A DNA stretch of 64,000 nucleotides. Origin: Dyella acidisoli. Lineage in GTDB: Bacteria; Pseudomonadota; Gammaproteobacteria; Xanthomonadales; Rhodanobacteraceae. The position numbers and the translations under genes are program-made. Below, piece after piece: positions 44,324 to 52,704 of the stretch; position 1 is the stretch's first letter; every line of letters begins with the position of its first letter. The stretch lies in assembly GCF_030160295.1 (NCBI RefSeq), contig NZ_BSOB01000017.1, positions 1 through 64,000 on the forward strand, read 5' to 3'. The notes under the pieces were generated by a model. It ran no database searches, was not told the DNA's origin, and worked only from the letters and a program-made list of their open reading frames with translations.

Positions 44324-45394
44324 TTGTTTCCCGATGGAACGAACGCCTTGAACAAACCCAATCATCCCCCCGCCGGTGTCCTGGGCATCGGCCTGGAAGC
44401 CTTCCTGGCGCCGGGCACCTACCTACCGGAGCCGCGCCGAGCGCCGTCTACCGAAACGGTGCCCTCCGGCCCGTTGGCGAATCTTCTGGACTCACTACGC
44501 CATCGTCAGGATTGGACCGGTCCCTGGTACAAGCGCAGCGCCACCGCGCTGAAGTATCTCGTGCGCAGCGCGTGCATGGGAGCTCAGCACCAGCGCTTTC
44601 TCGCTTTCATTGGTGCCGACCGGGTGATGCGTGCCTACCGCCGGCGCGATCCGCGCCTGCTGGAGCGGCACATGCATCGCTACGTCAATGCGCACTGGCA
44701 TCGGCGCGATCGTCTGACCTACCTGCAGCAGCACTACCGTTTCGCGAGGGCGCACCTGCCGCGCGGCTTGTTCGAGCTGGTCTACGCCATGGGCCACGCA
44801 AGTCTGGGAAGCATCACGGCCAAGGACGGCTCCTTGCTGACGCTGGTCATGCGGCCGCCGATCTACAAGGGCTGCGAGGGCGAGCTTTGCCTGCAGCTGT
44901 GCGACGTGAACGAAGACCCGCTGTACAGCATCGTGTTCTCGGTAGCCGACGAACTGCCGACGCTGATGATCGGCTGCCTGCAAGGTCCGCGTGGCGAAAA
45001 CGCCAGGGACGTGGTGCGCGACCTTACGCGCAATCTGCACGGCATGCGCCCCAAGCAATTGATGCTGTCACTGGTTTACACCTTTGCACGGCACTATGGC
45101 ATTGAGCGGTTGGTAGCGATCAGCAACGAAGCCCACCCGCTGCGCCGCAGCGGCCGTCCGTTGTATTCGGATTACGACGCATTCTGGGAAGAGCAGCATG
45201 GCCAGCGTGCTGGCGGCGGTTGGTATGCGTTGCCCGCCATGCTTACGCACAAGACGGAGGCAGAGGTGTCGAGCAATCACCGCTCCGCATTCCGTCGCCG
45301 GGAGGCGCTGCGGCGTGAAGCGGAGCAAATGCTGATCAACGCCTTGGCCCCGCTGTCCTCACACACGTCGTTCGCCGTTGTGGCACGCTTTTGA
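44324..45394 (+). CDS. VirK/YbjX family protein (DUF535)
   Basis: 356 residues from the TTG at 44324, which has AGAGGGG at good distance; no ATG lies nearby in frame before the conserved part. DUF535 marks are LMIGCLQGPRGENARDVVRD (about 222-241), LHGMRPKQLMLSLVYTFARH in two pieces and AISNEAHPLRR. Members in Salmonella and Shigella (YbjX, VirK) affect lipid A and surface protein behaviour and resistance to host peptides. The biochemical activity is unknown. It ends 17 bases before the sigma factor gene. Confidence 0.87.
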   Translation: MFPDGTNALNKPNHPPAGVLGIGLEAFLAPGTYLPEPRRAPSTETVPSGPLANLLDSLRHRQDWTGPWYKRSATALKYLVRSACMGAQHQRFLAFIGADRVMRAYRRRDPRLLERHMHRYVNAHWHRRDRLTYLQQHYRFARAHLPRGLFELVYAMGHASLGSITAKDGSLLTLVMRPPIYKGCEGELCLQLCDVNEDPLYSIVFSVADELPTLMIGCLQGPRGENARDVVRDLTRNLHGMRPKQLMLSLVYTFARHYGIERLVAISNEAHPLRRSGRPLYSDYDAFWEEQHGQRAGGGWYALPAMLTHKTEAEVSSNHRSAFRRREALRREAEQMLINALAPLSSHTSFAVVARF

Positions 45395-45410
45395 CGGTCC
45401 ATCAGGGTCT

Positions 45411-45935
45411 ATGAGCACCGTGACGCTGTCTGTGCATGTGAGCGACATCGAAAGGCTGTTTCGCGAGCACAATCGTGCGCTGATCGCCTTTTTGCAGTGT
45501 CGCCTCAACTCGCTGTCGGATGCGCAGGAAGTGGCGCAGGAAGCGTATCTGCGGATGCTGACCATGGATAACCGCGAGGAAGTCGATTCCCTGCGCGGCT
45601 ATCTGTTCAAGATCGCCGGCAATCTGGCCATCGATCGCTTGCGCAAACGCAAGGTGCGCAGTGATTTCGCCATCGTGCAATCGCAGGACGAGCCGATGGA
45701 TGAGCAAAGCCCGGACCACCATGCGATGGCCGTGGAGCAGGTGGCCGGACTTCGCCACGCCCTGCGCGAGTTGCCGGCCAAGGCCAGTCAGGCGTTTGTG
45801 ATGCATGTGATCGAAGGGCGCGATTTCGGCAGCGTCGCGCAAACCATGAAACTCAGCGAGCGCATGGTGCGCTACCACGTTGCCCATGCGTTGGCTCATT
45901 GCCGCGCCCGCGTCGATGAGAAGGAGGTGCCGTGA
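45411..45935 (+). CDS. ECF sigma factor, FecI-like
   Basis: 174 residues from the ATG at 45411 with AGGG just upstream; a TTG at 45378 would overlap the previous gene. Region 2 (about 10-78) includes AQEVAQEAYLRMLTMD and FKIAGNLAIDRLRKRKV. Region 4 (about 107-160) includes LRELPAKASQAFVMHVIEGR and LSERMVRYHVAHALAHCR. With the following FecR and TonB receptor genes it forms a cell-surface signalling unit that turns on uptake when the receptor binds its ligand. Confidence 0.93.
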   Translation: MSTVTLSVHVSDIERLFREHNRALIAFLQCRLNSLSDAQEVAQEAYLRMLTMDNREEVDSLRGYLFKIAGNLAIDRLRKRKVRSDFAIVQSQDEPMDEQSPDHHAMAVEQVAGLRHALRELPAKASQAFVMHVIEGRDFGSVAQTMKLSERMVRYHVAHALAHCRARVDEKEVP

Positions 45936-46933
45936 TGGCAAATCAACAACAGGAAGAAATCGTGCAAACGGCCGCTGATTGGTGGGTACGGCTACGTGAG
46001 CCCAATGCCGACGGCGATACGGTCGAGCAATGGCTGGCGTGGACGGCCGAGGACGAGCGGCACCTGGAAGCGTTCGAGCGCATGAATGCGTTTGCCGAAC
46101 GACTGGGTCATCTCGATCGTGTATCGCGCCAGGCGCTGATCAACGCCTTTGCACGCCCTGTTCCACCGCGGCGGCACTGGCTTCCACTCGCAGCGGCAGC
46201 ATCGATTGCAGTGGTCGTCTTGTCCGGCGCCGTTTATTACGGCTGGGCACACTTCGCTTCCGGCGACACCACGCAGACCTATCAGAGTGCCGTCGCGCAA
46301 AACCGTAGCTTCAGCCTGCCGGATGGCACGAAGGTGGCGCTGGGTGCTGCATCCACGTTGACGGTGCATTACGGCCGCGATCGACGCAGTGTGGAATTGC
46401 GCGGTGGCGAGGCTTTCTTCGACGTCGTGCATGACAACAGCCGCCCGTTCGTGGTGACTGCGGGCGATGTGTCCGTGCACGATATCGGCACTGCATTCGA
46501 TGTGCGTCGTACCGGTGAGCGGGTGATGGTCGCGGTGACGCAAGGGCGCGTCGAGATTGCCGATCTGCGCACGGGCGCGAGCCAACGCAATACGCTGGAA
46601 GCCACTGCGGGCCAGCGCGTTTCCTTCGATCCCAATGCTTCGGGCATGGCTGTCGATACCATGGCGACTGAGCAGGTGACAGCTTGGCGCAACGATCGTT
46701 TGGAGTTCATCGACGAACCGCTGGGCGTGGTGATTGCCAATTTGAACCGTTACACCAGCAAACCGGTGCATATCGTCGATGCTGATCTGAACAAATTGAC
46801 GTACACGGGCACGGTTCGCACGGATGCGATCGATAGCTGGGTGGGCGCGTTGCCGGAAGTGTTTCCGTTGCGGGTGAGCAAGGAGACAGATCAAATCATG
46901 CTTTCTGACGCGCGGCACGCTGAGCAGCACTGA
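45935..46933 (+). CDS. FecR-type anti-sigma/sensor protein
   Basis: 332 residues from the ATG at 45935: AGGAGG is 7 bases upstream, and the ATG overlaps the sigma factor stop (TGATG). The cytoplasmic N-terminal domain (AADWWVRLREPNADGDTVEQ, about 11-30) would hold the sigma factor. One membrane segment (about 82-106) and the periplasmic FecR domain follow, with LPDGTKVALGAASTLTVHYG (about 127-146), GGEAFFDVVHD and VHDIGTAFDVR. The C-terminal part contacts the receptor's STN domain in the family. Confidence 0.93.
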   Translation: MANQQQEEIVQTAADWWVRLREPNADGDTVEQWLAWTAEDERHLEAFERMNAFAERLGHLDRVSRQALINAFARPVPPRRHWLPLAAAASIAVVVLSGAVYYGWAHFASGDTTQTYQSAVAQNRSFSLPDGTKVALGAASTLTVHYGRDRRSVELRGGEAFFDVVHDNSRPFVVTAGDVSVHDIGTAFDVRRTGERVMVAVTQGRVEIADLRTGASQRNTLEATAGQRVSFDPNASGMAVDTMATEQVTAWRNDRLEFIDEPLGVVIANLNRYTSKPVHIVDADLNKLTYTGTVRTDAIDSWVGALPEVFPLRVSKETDQIMLSDARHAEQH

Positions 46934-47098
46934 CGTCGGTTGGGGCACAAACTCCAACCCGCCGCAAGCCTCCAAAATCAAGCGCGAAAGCTTGATGCAA
47001 GCTAGCCACCCAACGTTTGTCAGCTGTCTTCCGCGAACTCGTGCGAACGGTCATGACCCATGTCACACTCGTGATTTCGCGCGGAGTTGACGCAAGTT

Positions 47099-49501
47099 AT
47101 GAGGCGGTTCGCCTGGCTGCCAGCTTACGGCTGCCTGACGTTGGGGTTGGTTGCAGGGGGAGCGTGCATGGCACCCGCTCTTGCGGCGGAACAAACGGTC
47201 GGCATGCGCTTCGTCATACCTACTCAGCCGTTGGCGACGGCGCTGATCGCGTTCGGTAAGCAGGCGAACGTGCAGGTGCTTACTGCCGGGCAAACGGTGG
47301 ATGCATTGCGTTCGCATGCGGTGAGCGGCACGTTCACGCCGGAAGCGGCGCTGACCCATCTGCTCGAAGGCACGAATATGAGCTTCGCCTTCGTCGACGC
47401 GCGCACGGTGGTGGTGAAGCCGCGCGTAGCCGCAGCCGGACAGCCTTCTAGCAGTCCATCGGCGGCAACCAAGGCGATACTGCTGCCGCCGATTCGGGCG
47501 ATCGGGTTGGTGGGCCGCGACGAGGGTTTCATGGCCGATGTGAGCAGTGGGCCTGAGCGTACGCTGGCCGATCCGCTCGACGTGCCGCAATCGGTAAGCA
47601 TCGTCACCCAGGACCTGTTGCAATCCGAACAGGTGCAAACCATTGCCGATGCCATCCGGAACGTGGCCGGTGCGCAGTACATCGATGGCTCGGGCGGCTT
47701 GCCGATCTTCAATGTGCGCGGTTTCTTTACCGGCAACGGCATGACCGACGGCATGCCTAACAACGTCCTGGGCATCGGCGACTATCCGCCGATGATCGGC
47801 GTGGAACGCGTCGAAGTGCTGAAGGGCCCGCAGGCCATCCTTGGCGACACGTCCAACAACAACAATTTTGGCGGCTTGATCGACGTGATCCTGAAAAAGC
47901 CGCAAGCCGAGCCTGTTCGTCGACTGGTGTTCTCCTTCGGCCAGCATGGCGAGAAACAGCTTGGCCTGGATCTGGCTGGCCCGTTGAACGACAGCAAGAC
48001 ATGGACATATCGCCTGGTATTGAACGGCGACGTGGCAGACCGCACGCCACAGGGTATGCGCGGGCAGCGCAATCGCTACGTTGCACCATCGATCGGATGG
48101 TCCACTTCCGACACCACATTCATTGCTGGTATGTCGTGGATGATGAATCGCGTACCCATTCCCGATCACACCGTTCTGTTGGGTGATACGGTTGGTTCCG
48201 CGTCGCCGCCGGGTCTGTTGCTGGACAATCCGAACGATCACACGTCGGTGGAGACGCGGCGGTTGTTCTACATGCTGGAGCATCGCTTCAACGACATCTG
48301 GTCGTTTCGCAGCCGGGCGCAATACGTGCGCGAGTCGATCGATTTGCAGGATTGGACGATGGCGAGTATCCAGCCAACCGGCGATATTTTAGCTTTTGCC
48401 CGGGACTATCGTTCGTCCGATGCGTATTACACGCTGCAGAATAGCGTGGCGGCTGCATTCGGGCATGGCTGGATGCAGCATTCGGTGGTACTGGGTTTCG
48501 ATTTCTCGCGCATCCAGCTTGGCAGCAGTGTTGATGCGACTGATACCGGCAATATCGGCGGGTCATACAACCTCTTTACCAGCGGGCCGCTGCCGCCGCC
48601 GACCTCGGTGCTTACGCCGGACGATTACTCTCTCAGCTATTCACCGGGGCAAGCGTGGACTACGGAAAGCGGACTGTTCCTGCAGGACCAGATCAGCCTC
48701 GGTACACGCCTGGAGGCGCTGTTGGCATGGCGGCGCACCAGCTACGAACTGGAAACGACCCATCCCGATGGCACGCCATGGAATATGCGCAAGGTGCATT
48801 GGGTGCCCAATTTCGGGCTGGTGTACAAACTGACGCCTGACGTGTCGCTCTACGCTAACACGGCGAATGGCTTTCAGCCGGATACGTATCTTGGCAAAGA
48901 TGGAAGGCCATTGCCGCCGTCGCTGTCACGGCAAATCGAAGCCGGTGCGAAGTTCAATCTGTTCGAGGATCGTGCGCGTCTTACCGTGGCGGCCTATCGC
49001 ATCATGCTCGACCACAGCAGCGATCTGGTATCGCTGCAGCCCCCGTATAACTTCGTCAGTGGTCCGGGCCAGTCGAACCAGGGCTTCGAGATCGAGTTCA
49101 ACGGGCAGATTGCGCCAGGGCTGAATCTGAGTTCTGCCTACACGCGTGCATCGGTACACAACAACGACGGCAGCCAAGCCACGGGGCAACCGCAGCAGCG
49201 TTTCAATCTATGGGTGAACTACACCTTCCAGCAAGGTGTGCTGCGCGGCTTCGGTGTCGCAGGTGGTGCGCTGGCGCGTAGCGCCAGCCAGGGACTGATG
49301 TCCGAAACCATTACGTACATCAAGATTCCCGGGCAAGCGAATGTGGCGATGAACGTGTTTTATCGCACGCCACGCTGGAGCGTGACGCTGGGCGTGAAGA
49401 ATCTGCTGGATCGCACTTTGTATAGCCCCACCTTTGATGAAACATATGTGCCACTGAACAATCATCGGACATATATGTTGAGCGGAGCAGTGGATTTTTA
49501 G
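47099..49501 (+). CDS. TonB-dependent siderophore-type receptor with STN signalling domain
   Basis: 800 residues from the ATG at 47099; a TTG at 47087 is possible but directly abuts GGAG. A signal peptide ends near residue 25 (ALAAEQT). The STN domain (about 35-105) has FVIPTQPLATALIAFGKQAN and FTPEAALTHLLEGT. The plug includes DVPQSVSIVTQDLLQSEQVQ and VERVEVLKGPQAILGD; the barrel ends with SGAVDF. STN plus the upstream FecI/FecR pair marks it as a transducer that induces its own synthesis. A ferric siderophore is the probable ligand by family. Confidence 0.93.
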   Translation: MRRFAWLPAYGCLTLGLVAGGACMAPALAAEQTVGMRFVIPTQPLATALIAFGKQANVQVLTAGQTVDALRSHAVSGTFTPEAALTHLLEGTNMSFAFVDARTVVVKPRVAAAGQPSSSPSAATKAILLPPIRAIGLVGRDEGFMADVSSGPERTLADPLDVPQSVSIVTQDLLQSEQVQTIADAIRNVAGAQYIDGSGGLPIFNVRGFFTGNGMTDGMPNNVLGIGDYPPMIGVERVEVLKGPQAILGDTSNNNNFGGLIDVILKKPQAEPVRRLVFSFGQHGEKQLGLDLAGPLNDSKTWTYRLVLNGDVADRTPQGMRGQRNRYVAPSIGWSTSDTTFIAGMSWMMNRVPIPDHTVLLGDTVGSASPPGLLLDNPNDHTSVETRRLFYMLEHRFNDIWSFRSRAQYVRESIDLQDWTMASIQPTGDILAFARDYRSSDAYYTLQNSVAAAFGHGWMQHSVVLGFDFSRIQLGSSVDATDTGNIGGSYNLFTSGPLPPPTSVLTPDDYSLSYSPGQAWTTESGLFLQDQISLGTRLEALLAWRRTSYELETTHPDGTPWNMRKVHWVPNFGLVYKLTPDVSLYANTANGFQPDTYLGKDGRPLPPSLSRQIEAGAKFNLFEDRARLTVAAYRIMLDHSSDLVSLQPPYNFVSGPGQSNQGFEIEFNGQIAPGLNLSSAYTRASVHNNDGSQATGQPQQRFNLWVNYTFQQGVLRGFGVAGGALARSASQGLMSETITYIKIPGQANVAMNVFYRTPRWSVTLGVKNLLDRTLYSPTFDETYVPLNNHRTYMLSGAVDF

Positions 49502-49525
49502 AGGGATGTTTCGATCTTGCGCTAT

Positions 49526-49560
49526 CCGCTCCCTCCCCTGCGTAACAGGGGAGGGAGCGG
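49526..49560. terminator. Strong bidirectional hairpin between the receptor and FadL genes
   Basis: CCGCTCCCTCCCCTG-CGTAA-CAGGGGAGGGAGCGG is a perfect 15-base-pair stem between convergent stops (49501 and 49566). GC-rich and without a U-run, but its position fits a shared terminator. The core resembles the CCCTC-type dispersed repeats. Confidence 0.75.
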
Positions 49561-49565
49561 TACGA

Positions 49566-50942
49566 TCAGAAGTGATACGTGCCCGTCATGCTCACGATGT
49601 CACCCGAATCATCGAAGTACCCATTCATCGTTGCAGCGCCGAGTAACGGTTGATTGGTCAGATGCACCGGTGCGCGCGCAACGAATAGATGCTGGTAGCC
49701 CAGGTCAATGCCAATGTGGCTGCTGACCTTGTAGCCCAAGCCGAAGCCGAGCAGCTTGCGGTTGCCGTCAGGTACGCGCGGGTCGCGGCTGAGCGTCACG
49801 GTGGGGGTTCTGTCGTAACCGACACCGGCGTGCAGCGTCCATTGATCGGTGAGCTTGTAATCACCGCCGATCAAATACGCATAGCCGTCACGGTAACGCT
49901 CCGGCAGCGCCACGAGTTGCTGGCCACTGGAAGTCAGCACGAGGTCTTTGAAGGTGGACCATTGCGTCCACTTCACCGTGCCGGCGATCGACAGGCGGTC
50001 GGAGAACGCATGCAGCCAGTCCACCGTGGCATAGGCCGGCGTATCCAACGCCGCGCTTGCCCTTCCTCCGTTGGGATTGATGGTGGGCAGGGCAGGATCG
50101 AGCACAGGGGCCAGCGCGAGCAACTGCTTGCCGGTAGCGCTGCCGTAGATGGCGTAGTTGCCGCTAAGCGTATTCTCCACGCGTGAGTGATAGCTGGCGC
50201 CGAACGTATCCTGGTCTGTCGGCTTAAATACGAAACCGCCGAAATAACCGAAGGAGAGTTTCCGTTTCACGTTGACGTTCAGTTGCACGTCGTCCTGCTG
50301 TGGCGGCAACGGTAGACCGAACAGCGCGTTGGCGGCACCGTTCGGGTCGAGCATGGTGTCAAGCTGAGCCTTGGTGCGCTGGCCCAGTACGCCGACGCCG
50401 GCAGAAAAGCGGTCATTGAGCTTGAAGGATGCCGAGAAGCTCACCGCGATGGATTGCAGATCGGTGCGGGTGCCGAAATAACGCCCCTGCCAGCTGGAGT
50501 TGTAGTTGCTGGCCAGGCCGTAAGGCACAGCCAGTGAGCCGCCTAGTGCGAGCCAGTCGTTGATCGGCAACACTGCGCCGAAATTGGGAAACAGTTTGAA
50601 CCGGCCGAAGCCGTTGGGATTGCCGCCGCTGGTCGGGTTTCCATCCACGTCCAGCGTCTGGCCATTGAACTGCGCTTGCGGCCGGATGCCGATAAGCGTG
50701 CCTTGGAACGCCGGCGCGGAGAAAAAGGCCATCGCAGCGGGATTGTTGAAGGCGGCGGTAGGATCGTCTGGGAACAATGAAGTACCGGCATTCGCGCGAG
50801 CCCAGCCGGCGGCGTTGTCGGTGGGTAGCTGGAAGGCACCGGCCAAGGCAGTACCGGGCAGGGCAATGGCTGACAGTACGGCAGCAGCGAGGCCGGTCCG
50901 GATGCCGCGGTGGCGGATGTTGAACGGCTTGAAATGATTCAC
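49566..50942 (-). CDS. fadL: FadL/OmpP1 family outer membrane transporter
   Basis: 458 residues from the GTG at 50942, chosen because AAGGAG lies 6 bases upstream. A signal peptide (about 1-35, ending ALAGA) leads to the FadL N-terminus, FQLPTDNAAGWARANAG, then DDPTAAFNNPAAMAFF, in which the NPA motif marks the hatch domain. The 14-strand barrel ends in a terminal phenylalanine (TGTYHF). Members carry long-chain fatty acids or other hydrophobic compounds across the outer membrane. No fatty acid catabolism gene is adjacent. Confidence 0.9.
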   Translation of the reverse strand: MNHFKPFNIRHRGIRTGLAAAVLSAIALPGTALAGAFQLPTDNAAGWARANAGTSLFPDDPTAAFNNPAAMAFFSAPAFQGTLIGIRPQAQFNGQTLDVDGNPTSGGNPNGFGRFKLFPNFGAVLPINDWLALGGSLAVPYGLASNYNSSWQGRYFGTRTDLQSIAVSFSASFKLNDRFSAGVGVLGQRTKAQLDTMLDPNGAANALFGLPLPPQQDDVQLNVNVKRKLSFGYFGGFVFKPTDQDTFGASYHSRVENTLSGNYAIYGSATGKQLLALAPVLDPALPTINPNGGRASAALDTPAYATVDWLHAFSDRLSIAGTVKWTQWSTFKDLVLTSSGQQLVALPERYRDGYAYLIGGDYKLTDQWTLHAGVGYDRTPTVTLSRDPRVPDGNRKLLGFGLGYKVSSHIGIDLGYQHLFVARAPVHLTNQPLLGAATMNGYFDDSGDIVSMTGTYHF

Positions 50943-51376
50943 GTCGATCTCCTTGCGTGTGCGGTAGGCGAACGCGACGCTAAGTTTCTGTAATGAGTGT
51001 CGCGAAAGTGTAGATACCACGTCGTGCTTGCTTTCACGAGGGCATCACGGAATGGTTCTGTTCATCGAAGTACAGCTTGCTTGCGCGGAGTTGCGATTCA
51101 GACGGAGCGCGCGTGGACAATTGAAGGCGATATTAAATGACTGGTGCCAGTCCGGCATGGCGCTTGGCGCGGTGCATGAACAGCGATGTTTCGTGGCAAT
51201 AAAACGCATTGCACTCCTATTGTCTCGATGCAAATGCCTGCTATGTGAAGATGCGCAGGCATTGAATGCCTACAACCTAATGTAGGCATCGGACTGGGAA
51301 GCAGTTTTTCCATGTTTGAAACGACGACGCCCTCTGGTTTTCCAGAGGGCGCCTTCTTATGTAGTGCGGCGAGGAC
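50943..51376. other. Intergenic region upstream of fadL
   Basis: 434 bases holding the fadL promoter and, near its far end, the terminator at 51328-51351 of the phosphoesterase gene. A short open frame on the plus strand (51028-51285) has no ribosome binding site and no recognisable motif, and the segment 51170-51300 is comparatively AT-rich. I see no other structure. Confidence 0.55.
51328..51351 (-). terminator. Hairpin terminator after the phosphoesterase gene
   Basis: CGCCCTCTGG-TTTT-CCAGAGGGCG is a perfect 10-base-pair stem 26 bases past the minus-strand stop at 51377. On that strand the stem is followed by TCGTCGTTTC, only modestly U-rich. Confidence 0.7.
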
Positions 51377-52522
51377 TTATTTCGCCACCGGAGGTTGCGC
51401 AGTGAATACGTCGCTACTGAATGTGCGCAGCTGATTGTCCTGTGCATAGCCGAGGTGCGATAGCCCAAAGATATCTTCCAGGGTCCGCAGCAGGCTGTAG
51501 TGATTGTATTCCACGTCTGACTGCGTGCCTGGGGCGATAAAAGGCGAAAGCAGCACGGCGCCGATCTGTCCGCCACCAGGACCGATCTGTCCACCAGGTT
51601 GCGGGCCGCCAGGCAGCGGCCTTTCATTGCAGCACGCCTTGCCGTCGTTGCCTTCGTCGAAGGTGACGATCAAGAGGCCGTCTTTCTTGAACGCCTGTGA
51701 GTTGAGAATGCGCGGCACCCAGACGCGCAGGAACGCATCGGCGGAAATCAGTCCACCGGCATCACCGTTCTTGCAGGGCGCGTCGTGGCCATCATGGCAA
51801 AGATTCGGCGTGATATAGATAAAGTTCGCCGTGTTCTCAATTTTGGCGAGATCGTTTGTGAGATGTTCAAGATTCACCACACGGCTGTCGCAGTACTTCC
51901 GCTTATCGATGATCGAGTGGAAGTACATGAAAGGATTGTGCTTGGCTGCGTATTGGTCGTTCGGCGTAGCGTGCTCGGTGATGTCGGGAGTGCCGATGGC
52001 AGGATGCGCGCAGGTGGCGGATTCGCGTGCGGGATCTTTGCCCATGTCCTCCATGTACGCCTTCCAGGTAAAACCTGCATCGGTTAGCTGGTTGGCGAGG
52101 GTGTGGATGCTCTTGGGATATACGCAACCGGCGCCAGGTAGCTGTCCGTTCTCATCAGGCTTGCTGGCCGTCGGCACGAATTCGCTGAAGGCCACGCAAT
52201 CACCCTGCGTGGCCGGATTGGGTGCCTGGCCGCTGATCATGGCGATGTAGTTGTCCAGGCTGTAATGGCCGACGCCGTAGTAGTTGGGTAGCAGCGCGCC
52301 TTGCTTAGGTAGCTCGCGGGCGAGATAAGGGGCGATCGACTGCGGGCCGAATGTGACTGGGTAGGATTCGTTCTCCAGCATGATGATGAAGACGTGCCGG
52401 ATGGGTGGTTGCGTGGGCGATGAACCAGCCAGGCTTATCGCCGGGACGCTTAGCGCAAAAAGCAAGAGGCAGGCTCGCGTCAGCGTACGACGCAGAGCGA
52501 GACAGATCGAAAAATGGGACAT
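51377..52522 (-). CDS. Secreted phosphoesterase (phospholipase C/acid phosphatase-like)
   Basis: 381 residues from the ATG at 52522, with AAGGA 6-7 bases upstream. Signal peptide to about residue 32 (ISLAGSS). The core begins HVFIIMLENESYPVTFG (about 42-58), in which the ENE(S/H) motif carries the first metal ligands of the family; YGVGHYSLDNYIAMISGQAP (about 79-98) holds the likely nucleophile region; LLIVTFDEGNDGKACC (about 278-293) supplies the later Asp/Glu metal ligands. The family covers phospholipases C and AcpA-type acid phosphatases. Export to the periplasm or outside is expected. The substrate is not resolved. Confidence 0.88.
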   Translation of the reverse strand: MSHFSICLALRRTLTRACLLLFALSVPAISLAGSSPTQPPIRHVFIIMLENESYPVTFGPQSIAPYLARELPKQGALLPNYYGVGHYSLDNYIAMISGQAPNPATQGDCVAFSEFVPTASKPDENGQLPGAGCVYPKSIHTLANQLTDAGFTWKAYMEDMGKDPARESATCAHPAIGTPDITEHATPNDQYAAKHNPFMYFHSIIDKRKYCDSRVVNLEHLTNDLAKIENTANFIYITPNLCHDGHDAPCKNGDAGGLISADAFLRVWVPRILNSQAFKKDGLLIVTFDEGNDGKACCNERPLPGGPQPGGQIGPGGGQIGAVLLSPFIAPGTQSDVEYNHYSLLRTLEDIFGLSHLGYAQDNQLRTFSSDVFTAQPPVAK

Positions 52523-52664
52523 GCGGATTCCTTGAGCCATGGTGCCTATGTGATACGGGCACAGCGCTATTGCAACCGCCTTGCGCGGCAGGATCAAGTT
52601 GTACGGATGTCGATGGGATACCAGATTGGAATGCTTGCTGGTTCAAGCAGGAAGCGTGGTGTTT

Positions 52665-52686
52665 CCTCTCCCCAGTTGGGGAGAGG
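52665..52686 (-). terminator. Hairpin after the rml-manC operon
   Basis: CCTCTCCCCA-GT-TGGGGAGAGG stands 19 bases past the manC stop on the minus strand and is followed there by AAACACC. It is a short member of the CCCTCTCCCC repeat family and probably ends the rml-manC transcript. Confidence 0.65.
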
Positions 52687-52704
52687 ATTTAGGCGTTACG
52701 CGGA

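Noticed and set aside
51028-51285. 85-residue plus-strand frame upstream of fadL
   Set aside because: No Shine-Dalgarno sequence or recognisable family, and it overlaps the expected fadL promoter region.
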